Shown one piece after another: positions 1-8,219 of a DNA stretch of 64,000 nucleotides (the stretch's first letter is position 1; every line of letters begins with the position of its first letter). Under the pieces are notes generated by a model, which saw nothing but the letters and a program-made list of their open reading frames with translations, was not told the DNA's origin and made no database searches. Origin of the DNA: Nitrospirota bacterium (lineage in GTDB: Bacteria; Nitrospirota; Thermodesulfovibrionia; Thermodesulfovibrionales; Dissulfurispiraceae); the NCBI GenBank assembly GCA_040752355.1, contig JBFMHE010000017.1, positions 1 to 64,000 on the forward strand. Reading direction: 5' to 3'. The translations under genes and the position numbers were made by a program.

Positions 1-522
1 ACGAAGGGGTGGGTGAACGAGGCGGAAAAGGAAGCGCTGGTGCTCATGTGCGAGGCCCTCGAGGCGCTCGGCGACCGCTACGCCATCTACGGCTTCTCCG
101 GAATGACCAGGACCCGCTGCGACTATTATAAGATCAAGGCCTTCGAAGAGGGCTATACCGAGAGCGTGAAGAAGAGGATAGCGGGGATCGCGCCGAAGGA
201 CTACACGAGAATGGGGCCGCCTCTGAGGCATTCACTCACCATCCTGAAATCCGTCGAAGCACGGACAAAGCTCCTCATAACGCTCAGCGACGGAAAGCCC
301 GAAGATTGGGACGCCTACAAAGGCGACTACGGCATCGAGGATACGAGACGGGCGCTGATCGAGGCGAAGGAGCAGGGCATACACTCGTTCTGCATCACCA
401 TCGACAAAGAGGCCCACTCCTACCTGCCGCACCTGTACGGCGAGACGAACTACATCGTCATCGACGATGTCCGCAAACTGCCGAACAAGATCACCGAGAT
501 CTACCGCAAGCTGACGACGTAG
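1..522 (+). CDS. VWA-domain protein, NorD/CbbO-like C-terminus (5' partial)
   Basis: The reading frame is open to the left edge of the window, so this is the C-terminal part of a longer protein; the GTG at 13 is only an internal codon candidate. The visible ~173 residues have the shape of a von Willebrand factor A domain: helix (EKEALVLMCEALEALGDRYA), then IYGFSG strand, and later LLITLSDGKPEDWD with the conserved strand and acidic loop. This matches the C-terminal VWA of NorD/CbbO-type proteins, which work with MoxR-type AAA ATPases in activating metalloenzymes. The partner ATPase would lie outside the window. The family call rests on the motif pattern only. Confidence 0.7.
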   Translation, partial: TKGWVNEAEKEALVLMCEALEALGDRYAIYGFSGMTRTRCDYYKIKAFEEGYTESVKKRIAGIAPKDYTRMGPPLRHSLTILKSVEARTKLLITLSDGKPEDWDAYKGDYGIEDTRRALIEAKEQGIHSFCITIDKEAHSYLPHLYGETNYIVIDDVRKLPNKITEIYRKLTT

Positions 523-553
523 CTCCGGCGCTCATCTCTCCGCGGGAGAGCAC

Positions 554-2092
554 TTACCCGCCGCCGGCGACCAGCAGACTGTTGATTACCCATACGGCGC
601 CTCCTTCGAAGGCGTTCTCTACAGCCGCTCGCTTCTCGGCAGGGGAATCCACGGCGCCGGTGAGCGTAGCGATGCCGTTCCGGACCGTGACGGTCACCTG
701 GTCGTCATCGACAAAAGGGCTCCACCATAGCTCGCCCTGGATTGCTCTCTTTATTTCCTCATCGCTCTTTGTTCTGGCCTGATCATAGCTGTACCACTCA
801 TAGTCATACACGTACCAGTCATTCACGTAGGGGTCATAGACGAGCGGCATCTCTGGGTGCGCGACCGAGAGCGTATTCTCGACCTCTTTCACCCCCCTGC
901 CCCTCGCGGCAACATCGTCGGCCTGCGCCTTCTCGTAGAGCGTGTCGACGGTCCCCGAAAGGCGGACCACCCCGTCATGTACACTCACCGCCACATCGTG
1001 TTTGCTCACAGAGGGGTCCCGCTGCAGGGCATTGCGCACCCTCCCTGCAATCTGGCTGTCGCTGAGCTCTTGCGGCCGGCGTACGGCGATAAGGTTGTTG
1101 ACCGTCTCGACGCCTGTCGTATTCCTGGCGTCCTGTGCTGCAGCGCGTTTTGCCTTAAGGTTGTTTACCGTGCCTTCGAGCGTAACCGCGCCGTCCGCCA
1201 CTGTTGCAGTCACGGCAAAAGGGCTCACGCGGGGGTCGAGGGAGAGCGCATCGTGTACGGCATCCCTGATCTCGTCGTCCGAAAGATCGTCGTACTTGTC
1301 CCCCATGAGCGTTTCATCTCTGGGCATACGGGCGACCTGGAGTGCGGACGCATCGACCCGCTCGACTCCCGCAACCCATGCCCTGAGGACTGCGCGATGC
1401 TTTTCCGCTGCACTGCCTACCGTGCCCGAGAGCGCCACGTTTCCCTTGTTCACGGTTACTTGAATGAGCTCGCCGTCGACGAGAGCGTCCCGCCTGAGCG
1501 TCTGTTCGATCTCGGCCTCGATCTCGCGGTCGGTGCGCTTGGCCTTGCGCTCTATCTTTATAGTGTTGTCTACTGCCCGGACGCCGGCAACTCCTTTTGT
1601 TATCTGCTCAGCGAGCTGCCTCTCCTGCCGCGAATCGACGACGCCCACAAGAGTCACCCGCCCTTCATCGACAGCAGCACCGATCTCGAACGATTCGGCC
1701 GCCGGGTCTTCAACCAGGGCCGCCATGATATCCGCCTTGATCATCTCATCCGTCCTTAAGGGGGACGGTCTCACTTCGATGCGGTTGACGACCGAGCGGA
1801 CACCCCTTATCGTCCGGACGATACGGGCTGCGCGGTCCTTGGCGAGGATAGTGTCGACCGAGCCGGTCAGCGTGACGATCCCATCGACGATGCGGATGCC
1901 GAGTGCGGGGAGTGGAACCGCCTGGTCGAAAAGAAGCTCCCGTTCTATCGCCCCTTTGATCGACTGGTCGGGAATACGCGCCTCTTCGGCATACGAGGGG
2001 AGAGAGGGGAACGCGAGCAGGACGACTGCCAGCCACACCTGGTGCAGCAGTGACGAGGATTGCCTGGAGCCCGGAAGAGCGCGTGCGTTCAT
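554..2092 (-). CDS. Secreted protein with six BON domains
   Basis: 512 residues. An N-terminal signal peptide (hydrophobic core near residues 18-33, cleavage probably after SYA) is followed by six BON domains at about residues 40-108, 113-180, 187-254, 270-338, 343-411 and 441-510. Each has the pattern D-[DE]-I-x-x-x-[IV] ... V-x-[DN]-G-x-[AV]-x-L-x-G-x-V ... V-x-x-V-x-N. Domains 5 and 6 are separated by a linker very rich in Tyr, Trp and Asp (DPYVNDWYVYDYEWYSYD). The ATG at 2092 has a good ribosome site (GGAGG, 5 nt spacing). BON domains occur in periplasmic proteins such as OsmY/DolP, where they are linked to envelope stress and phospholipid binding. A periplasmic envelope role is inferred. 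Six copies is far more than OsmY's two. Confidence 0.85.
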   Translation of the reverse strand: MNARALPGSRQSSSLLHQVWLAVVLLAFPSLPSYAEEARIPDQSIKGAIERELLFDQAVPLPALGIRIVDGIVTLTGSVDTILAKDRAARIVRTIRGVRSVVNRIEVRPSPLRTDEMIKADIMAALVEDPAAESFEIGAAVDEGRVTLVGVVDSRQERQLAEQITKGVAGVRAVDNTIKIERKAKRTDREIEAEIEQTLRRDALVDGELIQVTVNKGNVALSGTVGSAAEKHRAVLRAWVAGVERVDASALQVARMPRDETLMGDKYDDLSDDEIRDAVHDALSLDPRVSPFAVTATVADGAVTLEGTVNNLKAKRAAAQDARNTTGVETVNNLIAVRRPQELSDSQIAGRVRNALQRDPSVSKHDVAVSVHDGVVRLSGTVDTLYEKAQADDVAARGRGVKEVENTLSVAHPEMPLVYDPYVNDWYVYDYEWYSYDQARTKSDEEIKRAIQGELWWSPFVDDDQVTVTVRNGIATLTGAVDSPAEKRAAVENAFEGGAVWVINSLLVAGGG

Positions 2093-2242
2093 AATTTCCT
2101 CCGGTTACACCCAACAGCCGGTGCGGTCGTAGTACGCATAGAGGCTCTAAAACCGGAAAGCTCTTTCACGCTTCTCATTATCCCTCTCTTCTGTTGTGCT
2201 GCAGCCGGGGAAGGCGCCATGGCATCCTCCTTCTGAAGGCAA

Positions 2243-3379
2243 TTACGGGTTGTCCTCGATCTCGCCCAGCTCCATCTTTGCCGAAAAGTACCGCAGGATA
2301 TCGTTGCGCGTCAGGATACCTTCGAGATGCCCCTCCCTGACGACCAGGAGCTTGTCCTCGCCACCCTTGCTCATCTGGCGGAGAGCTCTCATGGCATCGG
2401 CGTCAGGGGCGATGGTATTATGCGGAGAGCACGAATGCACAAGCTCCCCGACCGTCTTGCGGCTCCGCTGCTCCCTGGGGATATCCTTCACTTCAGCCAT
2501 ACTGATGCAGCCCGAGAGATCGCCGTTGCTCGCCACCGGGAACATCTTGAAGTGGTATTTGAAGAAGTAGTCTTCCACCAGCTGCTCGACCGAGGTGGAG
2601 GGAGCGACGGTCACCGGGTCCTTCTTCATGAGGCGAGCCACCGTCTGCCCTTCCAGCGCCCGGCGCAGCAGCACCTGCTGATACGACATCTGAGAGGCGC
2701 TGCGGATGAACATGCCGATCAGAAAGGACCAGACCCCTCCCACTACATTGCCCTGGAAGAGACCCAATAGTCCCATAATGATGAGAAAGAGGCCGAACCC
2801 CGACCCTATCGCCGAAGCCACCCTGGTGGCCCACCGTATGTTGCCTTTCCAGTGCCACAGCAGTGACCGCAGGATGCGCCCGCCATCCAGCGGGAAGGCG
2901 GGGATCAGGTTGAATCCCGCCAGGACGAAATTGATGAACGAGAGGTAGGCAATAACCCCGCTGATGTAGAGCGGCATGCCCGGGAGCGCTCCCGTGAGCC
3001 CATAGAAGGCGAAGCCCAGGACGATGCTCGAAAGCGGGCCGGCGAGGGCCATGAGGAACTCGGTCTTGGCGTTCGGGGGCTCGTCTTCCATCTCGGCAAC
3101 GCCGCCGAACACGAAGAGGGTGATGCCCTTCATAGGCAGGCCGTACTTTCTGGCGACAATGGAGTGGAAGAACTCATGGAAGATGATCGAGGCAAAGAGC
3201 CCCAGGGCGCCGATAATACCCATGGCCCAGTAGGCCGAGGAGGAAAGCCCTTTGTAGTTGAGCGGAAAGACACCCCGGGCGAGCGTCAGGGTGACCAGCA
3301 GGGCGATGATCAGCCAGCTTGCATCGATCTTGACTTCGAAGCCGAACAGCTTGAAGAGCCTCACGCCTTTGCCGAACAT
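2243..3379 (-). CDS. Site-2 protease family zinc metalloprotease (M50) with CBS domains
   Basis: Intramembrane zinc metalloprotease of the M50 family, 378 residues from the ATG at 3379, which follows GAGGTG by 5 nt; the frame runs further upstream but without a better start. The zinc site HEFFH is at residues 68-72 inside a membrane segment. The second motif, NLIPAFPLDGG, lies near residue 185 and supplies the third ligand Asp. The C-terminal third (from about residue 245, VARLMKKDPVTV) carries a pair of CBS-like domains, which in this SpoIVFB-like subfamily bind adenine nucleotides and gate activity. The substrate is unknown; neighbours give no clear clue. Confidence 0.88.
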   Translation of the reverse strand: MFGKGVRLFKLFGFEVKIDASWLIIALLVTLTLARGVFPLNYKGLSSSAYWAMGIIGALGLFASIIFHEFFHSIVARKYGLPMKGITLFVFGGVAEMEDEPPNAKTEFLMALAGPLSSIVLGFAFYGLTGALPGMPLYISGVIAYLSFINFVLAGFNLIPAFPLDGGRILRSLLWHWKGNIRWATRVASAIGSGFGLFLIIMGLLGLFQGNVVGGVWSFLIGMFIRSASQMSYQQVLLRRALEGQTVARLMKKDPVTVAPSTSVEQLVEDYFFKYHFKMFPVASNGDLSGCISMAEVKDIPREQRSRKTVGELVHSCSPHNTIAPDADAMRALRQMSKGGEDKLLVVREGHLEGILTRNDILRYFSAKMELGEIEDNP

Positions 3380-3554
3380 TGGTGCACCTCGCTGGTACTG
3401 GGATAGCCTGAAGCGGCAGCGGGGAGGTGAGGAGCGTGCCGGAGAGGAGCTGCAGGACACTTCAGAAGCAGTACGCGCTCATCGTAACACTTCCTATTTA
3501 CTTTTTAGCAGCTATTCCTTGCTGGGTCAAGACCGGGGCAGGGCAGTCAGCTCA

Positions 3555-3583
3555 TTGACCCTTTGGTCCGTACAGCGTACTAT
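3555..3583 (+). promoter_or_regulatory. Sigma-70-type promoter for the flavodiiron gene
   Basis: TTGACC at 3555-3560, a 17-bp spacer, then TACTAT at 3578-3583. Transcription would start near 3590, just ahead of the AGGAGG ribosome site at 3591-3596 and the ATG at 3602, giving a very short leader. Confidence 0.65.
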
Positions 3584-3601
3584 TAATAAAAGGAGGTTGT
3601 C

Positions 3602-4807
3602 ATGAGCATAGCGATTCCTGTACATGACCGGCTCTTCTGGATCGGGGCGAACGACCGCGCCACCGGGCTTTTCGAGGAGCTCTGGCCGATGCCGCACGGC
3701 ATTGCCTATAATTCGTATCTCATCAAAGATGAGCGCGTGGCGATCATCGATGCGGTAAAGAGCTTTTTCGGGGTGGACTACCTCGCTACGCTCAAGGGGC
3801 TGCTCGAAGGCAAGAAGGTCGATTACCTCATCATCAACCATATCGAGCCCGACCATTCGGGTGCGATCAGGCTTTTGCGGGAGATCTTCCCCGGGATGCA
3901 GATCGTCGGAAACAGGAAGACCGCAGGACTGCTCGCCGATTTCTACGCCATTACCGAAAACGTCAGGGTCGTCGAGGACGGAGACGAGCTCGACCTGGGG
4001 CGTTCCAGGCTCAAGTTCATCCTGACGCCGATGGTGCACTGGCCCGAGACCATGATGACCTTCGATCAGGCAGAGGGCACGCTCTTTTCGGGCGACGCGT
4101 TCGGCGGCTTCGGCACCCTCGACGACGGCGTCTTTGACGATGAAATAAGCGACACGGGCACTTACGAGTACGAGGCACTCAGGTACTTCACCAATGTCAT
4201 CGGCAAGTACAGCACCATGGTCCAGAAGGCCCTTGCAAGGCTGAGCGGGCTGGACATCGCGATGGTCGCTCCCTCCCATGGCCTGCTCTGGCGCAAGGAC
4301 CCGCGGCGCATTGTCAGTCTGTATGACCGGTGGAGCCGCAACGAGGCGGACGACGGGGTGACGATCGTCTATGCCTCCATGTACGGCAACACGGAGAGGA
4401 TGATGGAGGCCGTCGCCCATGCCCTGTCCGAAGAGCGGGTCGGTGATATCGCCACCCATAACCTCTCGCGCACGCATATTTCGTACATCATCACCGATGC
4501 GTGGCGGCACAAAGGGATCGTCCTGGGGACACCGACCTACAACATGAAGCCGTTCCCGATGATGGACCACTTTATCAGGGTGATGGAGAACAAAGGACTG
4601 AAGGACCGGGTCCTGGGGATCTTCGGCTCTTACGGCTGGGCAGGAGGCGCGCTCAAGGAGCTGACCGCCTTCGGTGAACGGATGAAGTGGGAGCTCATCG
4701 AGCCGGTCGTCGAAGCCAAAGGCGCACCGACGGCGGACATCCTCGCTTCCTGCGGCCAGCTCGGCCGGAATATCGCTGCACGGGTCAGGCAGGGAATCCC
4801 CGCCTGA
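3602..4807 (+). CDS. Flavodiiron protein (FprA / rubredoxin:oxygen oxidoreductase type)
   Basis: 401 residues, two-domain class A flavodiiron protein that reduces O2 to water and/or NO to N2O in the cytoplasm. The metallo-beta-lactamase-like domain (1-250) carries the complete diiron ligand set: H80, E82, D84, H146, D165 and H226. The flavodoxin domain (from about 254) has the FMN phosphate loop YASMYGNTERM and the GSYGWAGG motif. The start is supported by AGGAGG 5 nt upstream. It stands alone as a single transcription unit with its own promoter; no rubredoxin gene is adjacent. Presence suggests an anaerobe or microaerophile defending against oxygen or nitric oxide. Confidence 0.93.
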   Translation: MSIAIPVHDRLFWIGANDRATGLFEELWPMPHGIAYNSYLIKDERVAIIDAVKSFFGVDYLATLKGLLEGKKVDYLIINHIEPDHSGAIRLLREIFPGMQIVGNRKTAGLLADFYAITENVRVVEDGDELDLGRSRLKFILTPMVHWPETMMTFDQAEGTLFSGDAFGGFGTLDDGVFDDEISDTGTYEYEALRYFTNVIGKYSTMVQKALARLSGLDIAMVAPSHGLLWRKDPRRIVSLYDRWSRNEADDGVTIVYASMYGNTERMMEAVAHALSEERVGDIATHNLSRTHISYIITDAWRHKGIVLGTPTYNMKPFPMMDHFIRVMENKGLKDRVLGIFGSYGWAGGALKELTAFGERMKWELIEPVVEAKGAPTADILASCGQLGRNIAARVRQGIPA

Positions 4808-4823
4808 TCGTCTCCTCTTACTC

Positions 4824-5051
4824 TTATATGAGTGCGAGGTCCTTGAGATCTTTTACCATCTGCTCGAACTCGTCACGATGCTGGTAGCCGAGCTGCACTA
4901 TGGCCTCGTACGGTTCGAGGGTGGCCCCGGGGTCGACGACGGATAGGTACCTGTTGAAGACCGCATTGAAGGTGTTTCTCTTTGCGGCGTTGAAATAGTT
5001 GTCCTCGAAAGCAGCGCTGATTCTGAACGCCATGTCCTCCACTTCCGGCAT
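4824..5051 (-). CDS. Small conserved-looking hypothetical protein
   Basis: 75 residues starting at an ATG preceded by AAAGGAGAG, a convincing ribosome site. It is acidic and probably all-helical (AAFEDNYFNAAKRNTFNAVFNRYL..., then HRDEFEQMVKDLKDLALI), without cysteines or membrane segments. It sits downstream of the smr-type gene on the same strand and ends 16 bp from the flavodiiron gene's 3' end, convergent with it. I do not recognise the family. Confidence 0.6.
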   Translation of the reverse strand: MPEVEDMAFRISAAFEDNYFNAAKRNTFNAVFNRYLSVVDPGATLEPYEAIVQLGYQHRDEFEQMVKDLKDLALI

Positions 5052-5135
5052 CGCGGGCTCTCCTTTGCGGTTTTATTCAATTATAACAGATAGTACTCTC
5101 TCGAATTGTAAGAGGGTGGGGAGAGGGGGCGGATA

Positions 5136-5807
5136 TCAGCGCAGGAGGATGTACAGTGCGCCGAGTCCCCCGTCGCACTGGCGGGCGGTCACAAAGGCGA
5201 TGAGGTGCTTCTTGTAGCGGCCGATGAGCCGGTTGACGACCGCGTCTTTCAGTACCGGCCCGTTGGGAGAACGCAGGCCCCTGCCGTGTATTATCTTGAC
5301 GCACCTGAGCCTCTTCTTGAGGGCGTCCCCGATGAACCGGTCGACTTCTGCCTCGGCTTCGTCGAGGATAAGACCGTGCAGATCGAGGTAATCCTGAACA
5401 GCAAAGATGCCCTTGTGGAGCTTCCGCACGATATCGAGATGGTACTCCTCATTGGTCCACTCGACATACTCCTGCGTATCGGGGAGATGGAGGGGCCTTT
5501 TGCCGAGGGTAATCTCTTCGAGGTTCCTGAGAGCTTCTCTATCCGAACTGGTGGCCGAACTGATGGCGCGGTACGCTGGCACTGTTTTCGAAGGGCGGAC
5601 CGGCAGCGCCCTGAACTCTTTGATCTCCCGCACATCCTGCATCGCCTTGCGGAAAAGCTCCTCCTCATCATGAGCAGGAGTGCTTTCAGCTCTCTTTTCA
5701 TGGACCGGCGGTGCAGCAGGTGCTTTCTTCAGGCTGAGCAGTGTTTTGAGATCTCTGAAGGGCTGGTTCGAAAAGGTTTCAGACGTATTCTTCTTCTTCG
5801 ACTGCAT
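5136..5807 (-). CDS. Smr domain protein
   Basis: 223 residues. The C-terminal ~85 residues form a Smr domain: the LDLHG motif (LDLHGLILDEAE) near residue 143 and the HGRG motif (IIHGRGLRSPNGPVLKD) near 175, as in stand-alone Smr proteins and the C-terminus of MutS2. Smr domains nick or cleave nucleic acids, on DNA or on mRNA of collided ribosomes. The N-terminal 120 residues are charged, low in order and Ala/Pro-rich around 30-45, so probably a flexible extension. The next gene on the strand, at 4824-5051, may be co-transcribed. Confidence 0.85.
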   Translation of the reverse strand: MQSKKKNTSETFSNQPFRDLKTLLSLKKAPAAPPVHEKRAESTPAHDEEELFRKAMQDVREIKEFRALPVRPSKTVPAYRAISSATSSDREALRNLEEITLGKRPLHLPDTQEYVEWTNEEYHLDIVRKLHKGIFAVQDYLDLHGLILDEAEAEVDRFIGDALKKRLRCVKIIHGRGLRSPNGPVLKDAVVNRLIGRYKKHLIAFVTARQCDGGLGALYILLR

Positions 5808-5955
5808 GACACATCCCCTTCACCCATTATAGCAGAATCCCCCTGATGAAGACTGCGCTGGCCGCTTCAGGATCGGGCGGTTTACAAGGGGCTGCCGATA
5901 TCGTATAGTGTTGGTAGCGGGTTTCGGTGAATTCATGGCAGGGGAGGGAGGACTA

Positions 5956-6513
5956 ATGGAACTTTTTGAGGCGGTGCGGACGAGGAGGAGTATCCGGAGG
6001 TTCATGGAGAAACCGGTGGAGCAGGAGAAGCTCGATACGCTTCTCGAAGCGGTGCGCCATGCGCCCTCCTGGGCGAACATGCAGTGCTGGCGCTTCATCG
6101 TGGTCAAAGACGCTGCCGTCAAGAAGCAGCTCAGCGAGCTCTCCTATGTCGATTCGTTTTTCTCTCCCCTGGGCTACAAGGCCAACCCTGCCAAGAAAGG
6201 CCTTGCCGAGGCGCCGGTGGTCATAGTGGCCTGCGCCGACCCCTCGCAATCCGGGACTCTCTGGAACCAGCCCTACTACATGACCGATCTCGGCATCGCA
6301 GCGCAGAACCTCATGCTCGCTGCCCGCGGATTGGGGCTCGGCACGGTCTTTGTCGGCGTCTTCGAAGAGGAGAAGATACGGCAGCTGCTCGACATTCCTT
6401 CCACCGTCCGGGTGGTGGGCCTCTTCCCTATCGGCTATCCTGCCGAAGAAAAGACCGGCGCATCATCGCGGAAACCAATCGAGGAGATCGTCTTTTACGA
6501 GAAGTGGCGGTAG
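5956..6513 (+). CDS. Nitroreductase family FMN oxidoreductase
   Basis: 185 residues from the ATG at 5956, preceded by GGGAGGGAGG. The N-terminus [16 protein letters not shown] is the classic nitroreductase FMN-phosphate-binding segment. It is followed by [15 protein letters not shown] and, later, [22 protein letters not shown], all in the family order. These dimeric enzymes use NAD(P)H to reduce nitro, quinone or flavin substrates; the physiological substrate cannot be told. It stands alone, divergent from the Smr gene, and is followed closely by the opposite-strand resB-like gene. Confidence 0.9.
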   Translation: MELFEAVRTRRSIRRFMEKPVEQEKLDTLLEAVRHAPSWANMQCWRFIVVKDAAVKKQLSELSYVDSFFSPLGYKANPAKKGLAEAPVVIVACADPSQSGTLWNQPYYMTDLGIAAQNLMLAARGLGLGTVFVGVFEEEKIRQLLDIPSTVRVVGLFPIGYPAEEKTGASSRKPIEEIVFYEKWR

Positions 6514-6517
6514 CGCA

Positions 6518-7264
6518 CTACGGTCCTGCCGGCTCACCGGCGCTCTTTTCAGCGCGCCTCAGCTTCACGGCGATGAGGGCGATAGTCCCTGCCATGAAGA
6601 GGACGCCGCCGATGAGCGCCCAGAAGGCCCCGGGCTCCCGGCTCACTTCGAGCAGCACCGCCCGGTAGGGAAAGGCCTGCAGGTCTTTCACATGGATGTT
6701 CAGGCCCTTGTAGAGCGAAGGCTTGTTGGGCAGCAGCCTGTCCTGCCTGACAGGAGCTCCGCCGTCCCTGTATTCCAACGAGACCGACCAGTCTGTCAGG
6801 TAGCCGTTCGGATCGATGGAGAGGTCTATGCTCCTGACATGCAGCTCCGCCGTATCGAGCACCCGCAGCGAAGTCCCTTCCGCGGCAACGGCCATCCCTT
6901 TGAACCCTCCCAGCGAGCTGAGCAGGTGCGCAAGAAGGATGAAGAGAAAGCCTATATGGACGACCTGCGGCGATATGAGCAGCAGCCACTGCGTGATCTT
7001 TCTCTTCTTTATAATCGAATCGACGCTGCAGAAGAGCGTGTTGGCGGTCAGGACGACGAGAAGCAGGATCGATACCCAGAGCCACCATGTAATCCCGAAG
7101 GGCTGCGCCTCCATCCAGTCGATGAGCGGAGCCGCGTGGATAGACTGGAACTCCTGGTGCGCGGGCATAACCACGGCGCCGGCGAAGAGCAGCACGATCA
7201 GGCCGCAGAAGAGCCAGATAGCGGTCCTGAGAGAGAGGAGCAGGTCTAGAATCGGCCTGATCAT
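6518..7264 (-). CDS. resB: ResB-like cytochrome c biogenesis protein (Ccs1 component)
   Basis: 248 residues from the ATG at 7264, which overlaps the stop codon of the upstream ccsA-type gene by one base (TAATG), implying translational coupling. There are about four membrane segments: near 10-30 (AIWLFCGLIVLLFAGAVVM), 60-80 (WWLWVSILLLVVLTA), 95-120 (LLLISPQVVHIGFLFILLAHLL) and at the C-terminus (FWALIGGVLFMAGTIALI). Between the last two lies a periplasmic domain. This is the compact ResB fold, with the His of QVVHIGF as candidate haem ligand. With CcsA it forms the System II haem lyase that attaches haem to CxxCH apocytochromes such as the multihaem protein at the far end of the window. Confidence 0.85.
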   Translation of the reverse strand: MIRPILDLLLSLRTAIWLFCGLIVLLFAGAVVMPAHQEFQSIHAAPLIDWMEAQPFGITWWLWVSILLLVVLTANTLFCSVDSIIKKRKITQWLLLISPQVVHIGFLFILLAHLLSSLGGFKGMAVAAEGTSLRVLDTAELHVRSIDLSIDPNGYLTDWSVSLEYRDGGAPVRQDRLLPNKPSLYKGLNIHVKDLQAFPYRAVLLEVSREPGAFWALIGGVLFMAGTIALIAVKLRRAEKSAGEPAGP

Positions 7265-7974
7265 TAAAAGCTGTGAGAGCTCTTCATCAAGAGACTCACT
7301 CCCAGATAGGTGAACAACACCACTGCAAATCCCGCGATGCCGACCACTGCCGACGGCTTCCCCATCCATTCTCTCTTGAGCCGGGCATGGAGGTAGAGGC
7401 TGTAGAAGAGCCAGAGGATGCTCGTCCAGAGCTCCTTGGGGGTCCAGAGCCAGTAGGTGCCCCAGGCGAGATAGGCCCAGATGCCGCCGAAGACCATCGA
7501 GAGCGAGAAGAGAGCGTACCCGAAGAATATCGACCGGTACTGCAGCCCCTCGAAGAGCCCGTTCCGGTCCCTGAGGTACATGATGCCGAGGAGGGCGGCT
7601 ATGCCGAAGAGGGCGTAGGAAAAAAAGGCGAGGATGACATGGAGCTCGAACCAGAGCGTCTTCAGCACCGGCGGCAGCGGGGTGTTGTGCTGTTTCGAGA
7701 TGAGTGCGAAGGCGGTAAAAAGCAATACCATGACCGTCATGCCGTTAAAGAAGAACGGCTGCTCCCGCAATCGGCGGTACAGCAGCAGAGAGAATGCCGC
7801 TATGGAGGCTGCGAGGAAGATGAGCGTATCGTGCGGCCCCACAAGAGGCAGCCTGCCCAGCGAGAGGCCTCTCGACGCGATATACGCTACCTGGAGCACA
7901 AGGCCGACAATAAGAAGCGGCCGTTTCCAGAGGCCGAAGAGATAAAAGGGAAAGGCTGAAAAGGCTAACAGCAT
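7264..7974 (-). CDS. ccsA: CcsA/ResC-type cytochrome c biogenesis membrane protein
   Basis: 236 residues from ATG 7974 (GAGG 8 nt upstream); a TTG at 8031 would add 19 polar residues and overlap the preceding small frame. It is an integral membrane protein with about seven to eight hydrophobic segments. The tryptophan-rich haem-handling loop AYLAWGTYWLWTPKELWTS matches the WWD motif of CcsA/CcmC/CcmF. The conserved His residues of ELHVILAFFSYALFG and LYLHARL flank it. With the overlapping resB-like gene it makes the System II cytochrome c synthase, which delivers haem to the outer face of the membrane. Confidence 0.9.
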   Translation of the reverse strand: MLLAFSAFPFYLFGLWKRPLLIVGLVLQVAYIASRGLSLGRLPLVGPHDTLIFLAASIAAFSLLLYRRLREQPFFFNGMTVMVLLFTAFALISKQHNTPLPPVLKTLWFELHVILAFFSYALFGIAALLGIMYLRDRNGLFEGLQYRSIFFGYALFSLSMVFGGIWAYLAWGTYWLWTPKELWTSILWLFYSLYLHARLKREWMGKPSAVVGIAGFAVVLFTYLGVSLLMKSSHSF

Positions 7975-8005
7975 CTCTACTGCCTCATGGACAGGCCTCG
8001 GGCTT

Positions 8006-8191
8006 TCATGCAATGACCTTGCCCTGATCAAGTATGCATTTATCAGTCACCATACCTGAATCCGTGTGAATATCGAAGGAATAAGAGTCGATAACGCTCT
8101 CTTCCATTAGTTTACTGCAGAGGTCCCTCAATAACCGCTGGCCCTCTTCAGGATCGGATGTTGCGAGATCAACTTTTATTTCAGCTTTCAT
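8006..8191 (-). CDS. Possible small protein upstream of ccsA
   Basis: 61 codons from ATG 8189-8191, with a weak purine-rich stretch (AAGAGTGAAG) just upstream. It overlaps no accepted gene if ccsA starts at 7974. The product is a mixed charged peptide (KAEIKVDLATSDPEEGQRLL...) without signal peptide, membrane segment or cysteine motif. The composition looks protein-like, and the frame sits between the SWIM gene and ccsA on the same strand. I do not recognise it. Confidence 0.45.
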   Translation of the reverse strand: MKAEIKVDLATSDPEEGQRLLRDLCSKLMEESVIDSYSFDIHTDSGMVTDKCILDQGKVIA

Positions 8192-8219
8192 GCTTCACTC
8201 TTGCCTGTCTTTTTAAGGA

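Noticed and set aside
7975-8031. TTG 8031 as the start of ccsA
   Set aside because: The ATG at 7974 has a better-placed GAGG, starts at the first membrane segment, and avoids overlap with the small upstream frame.
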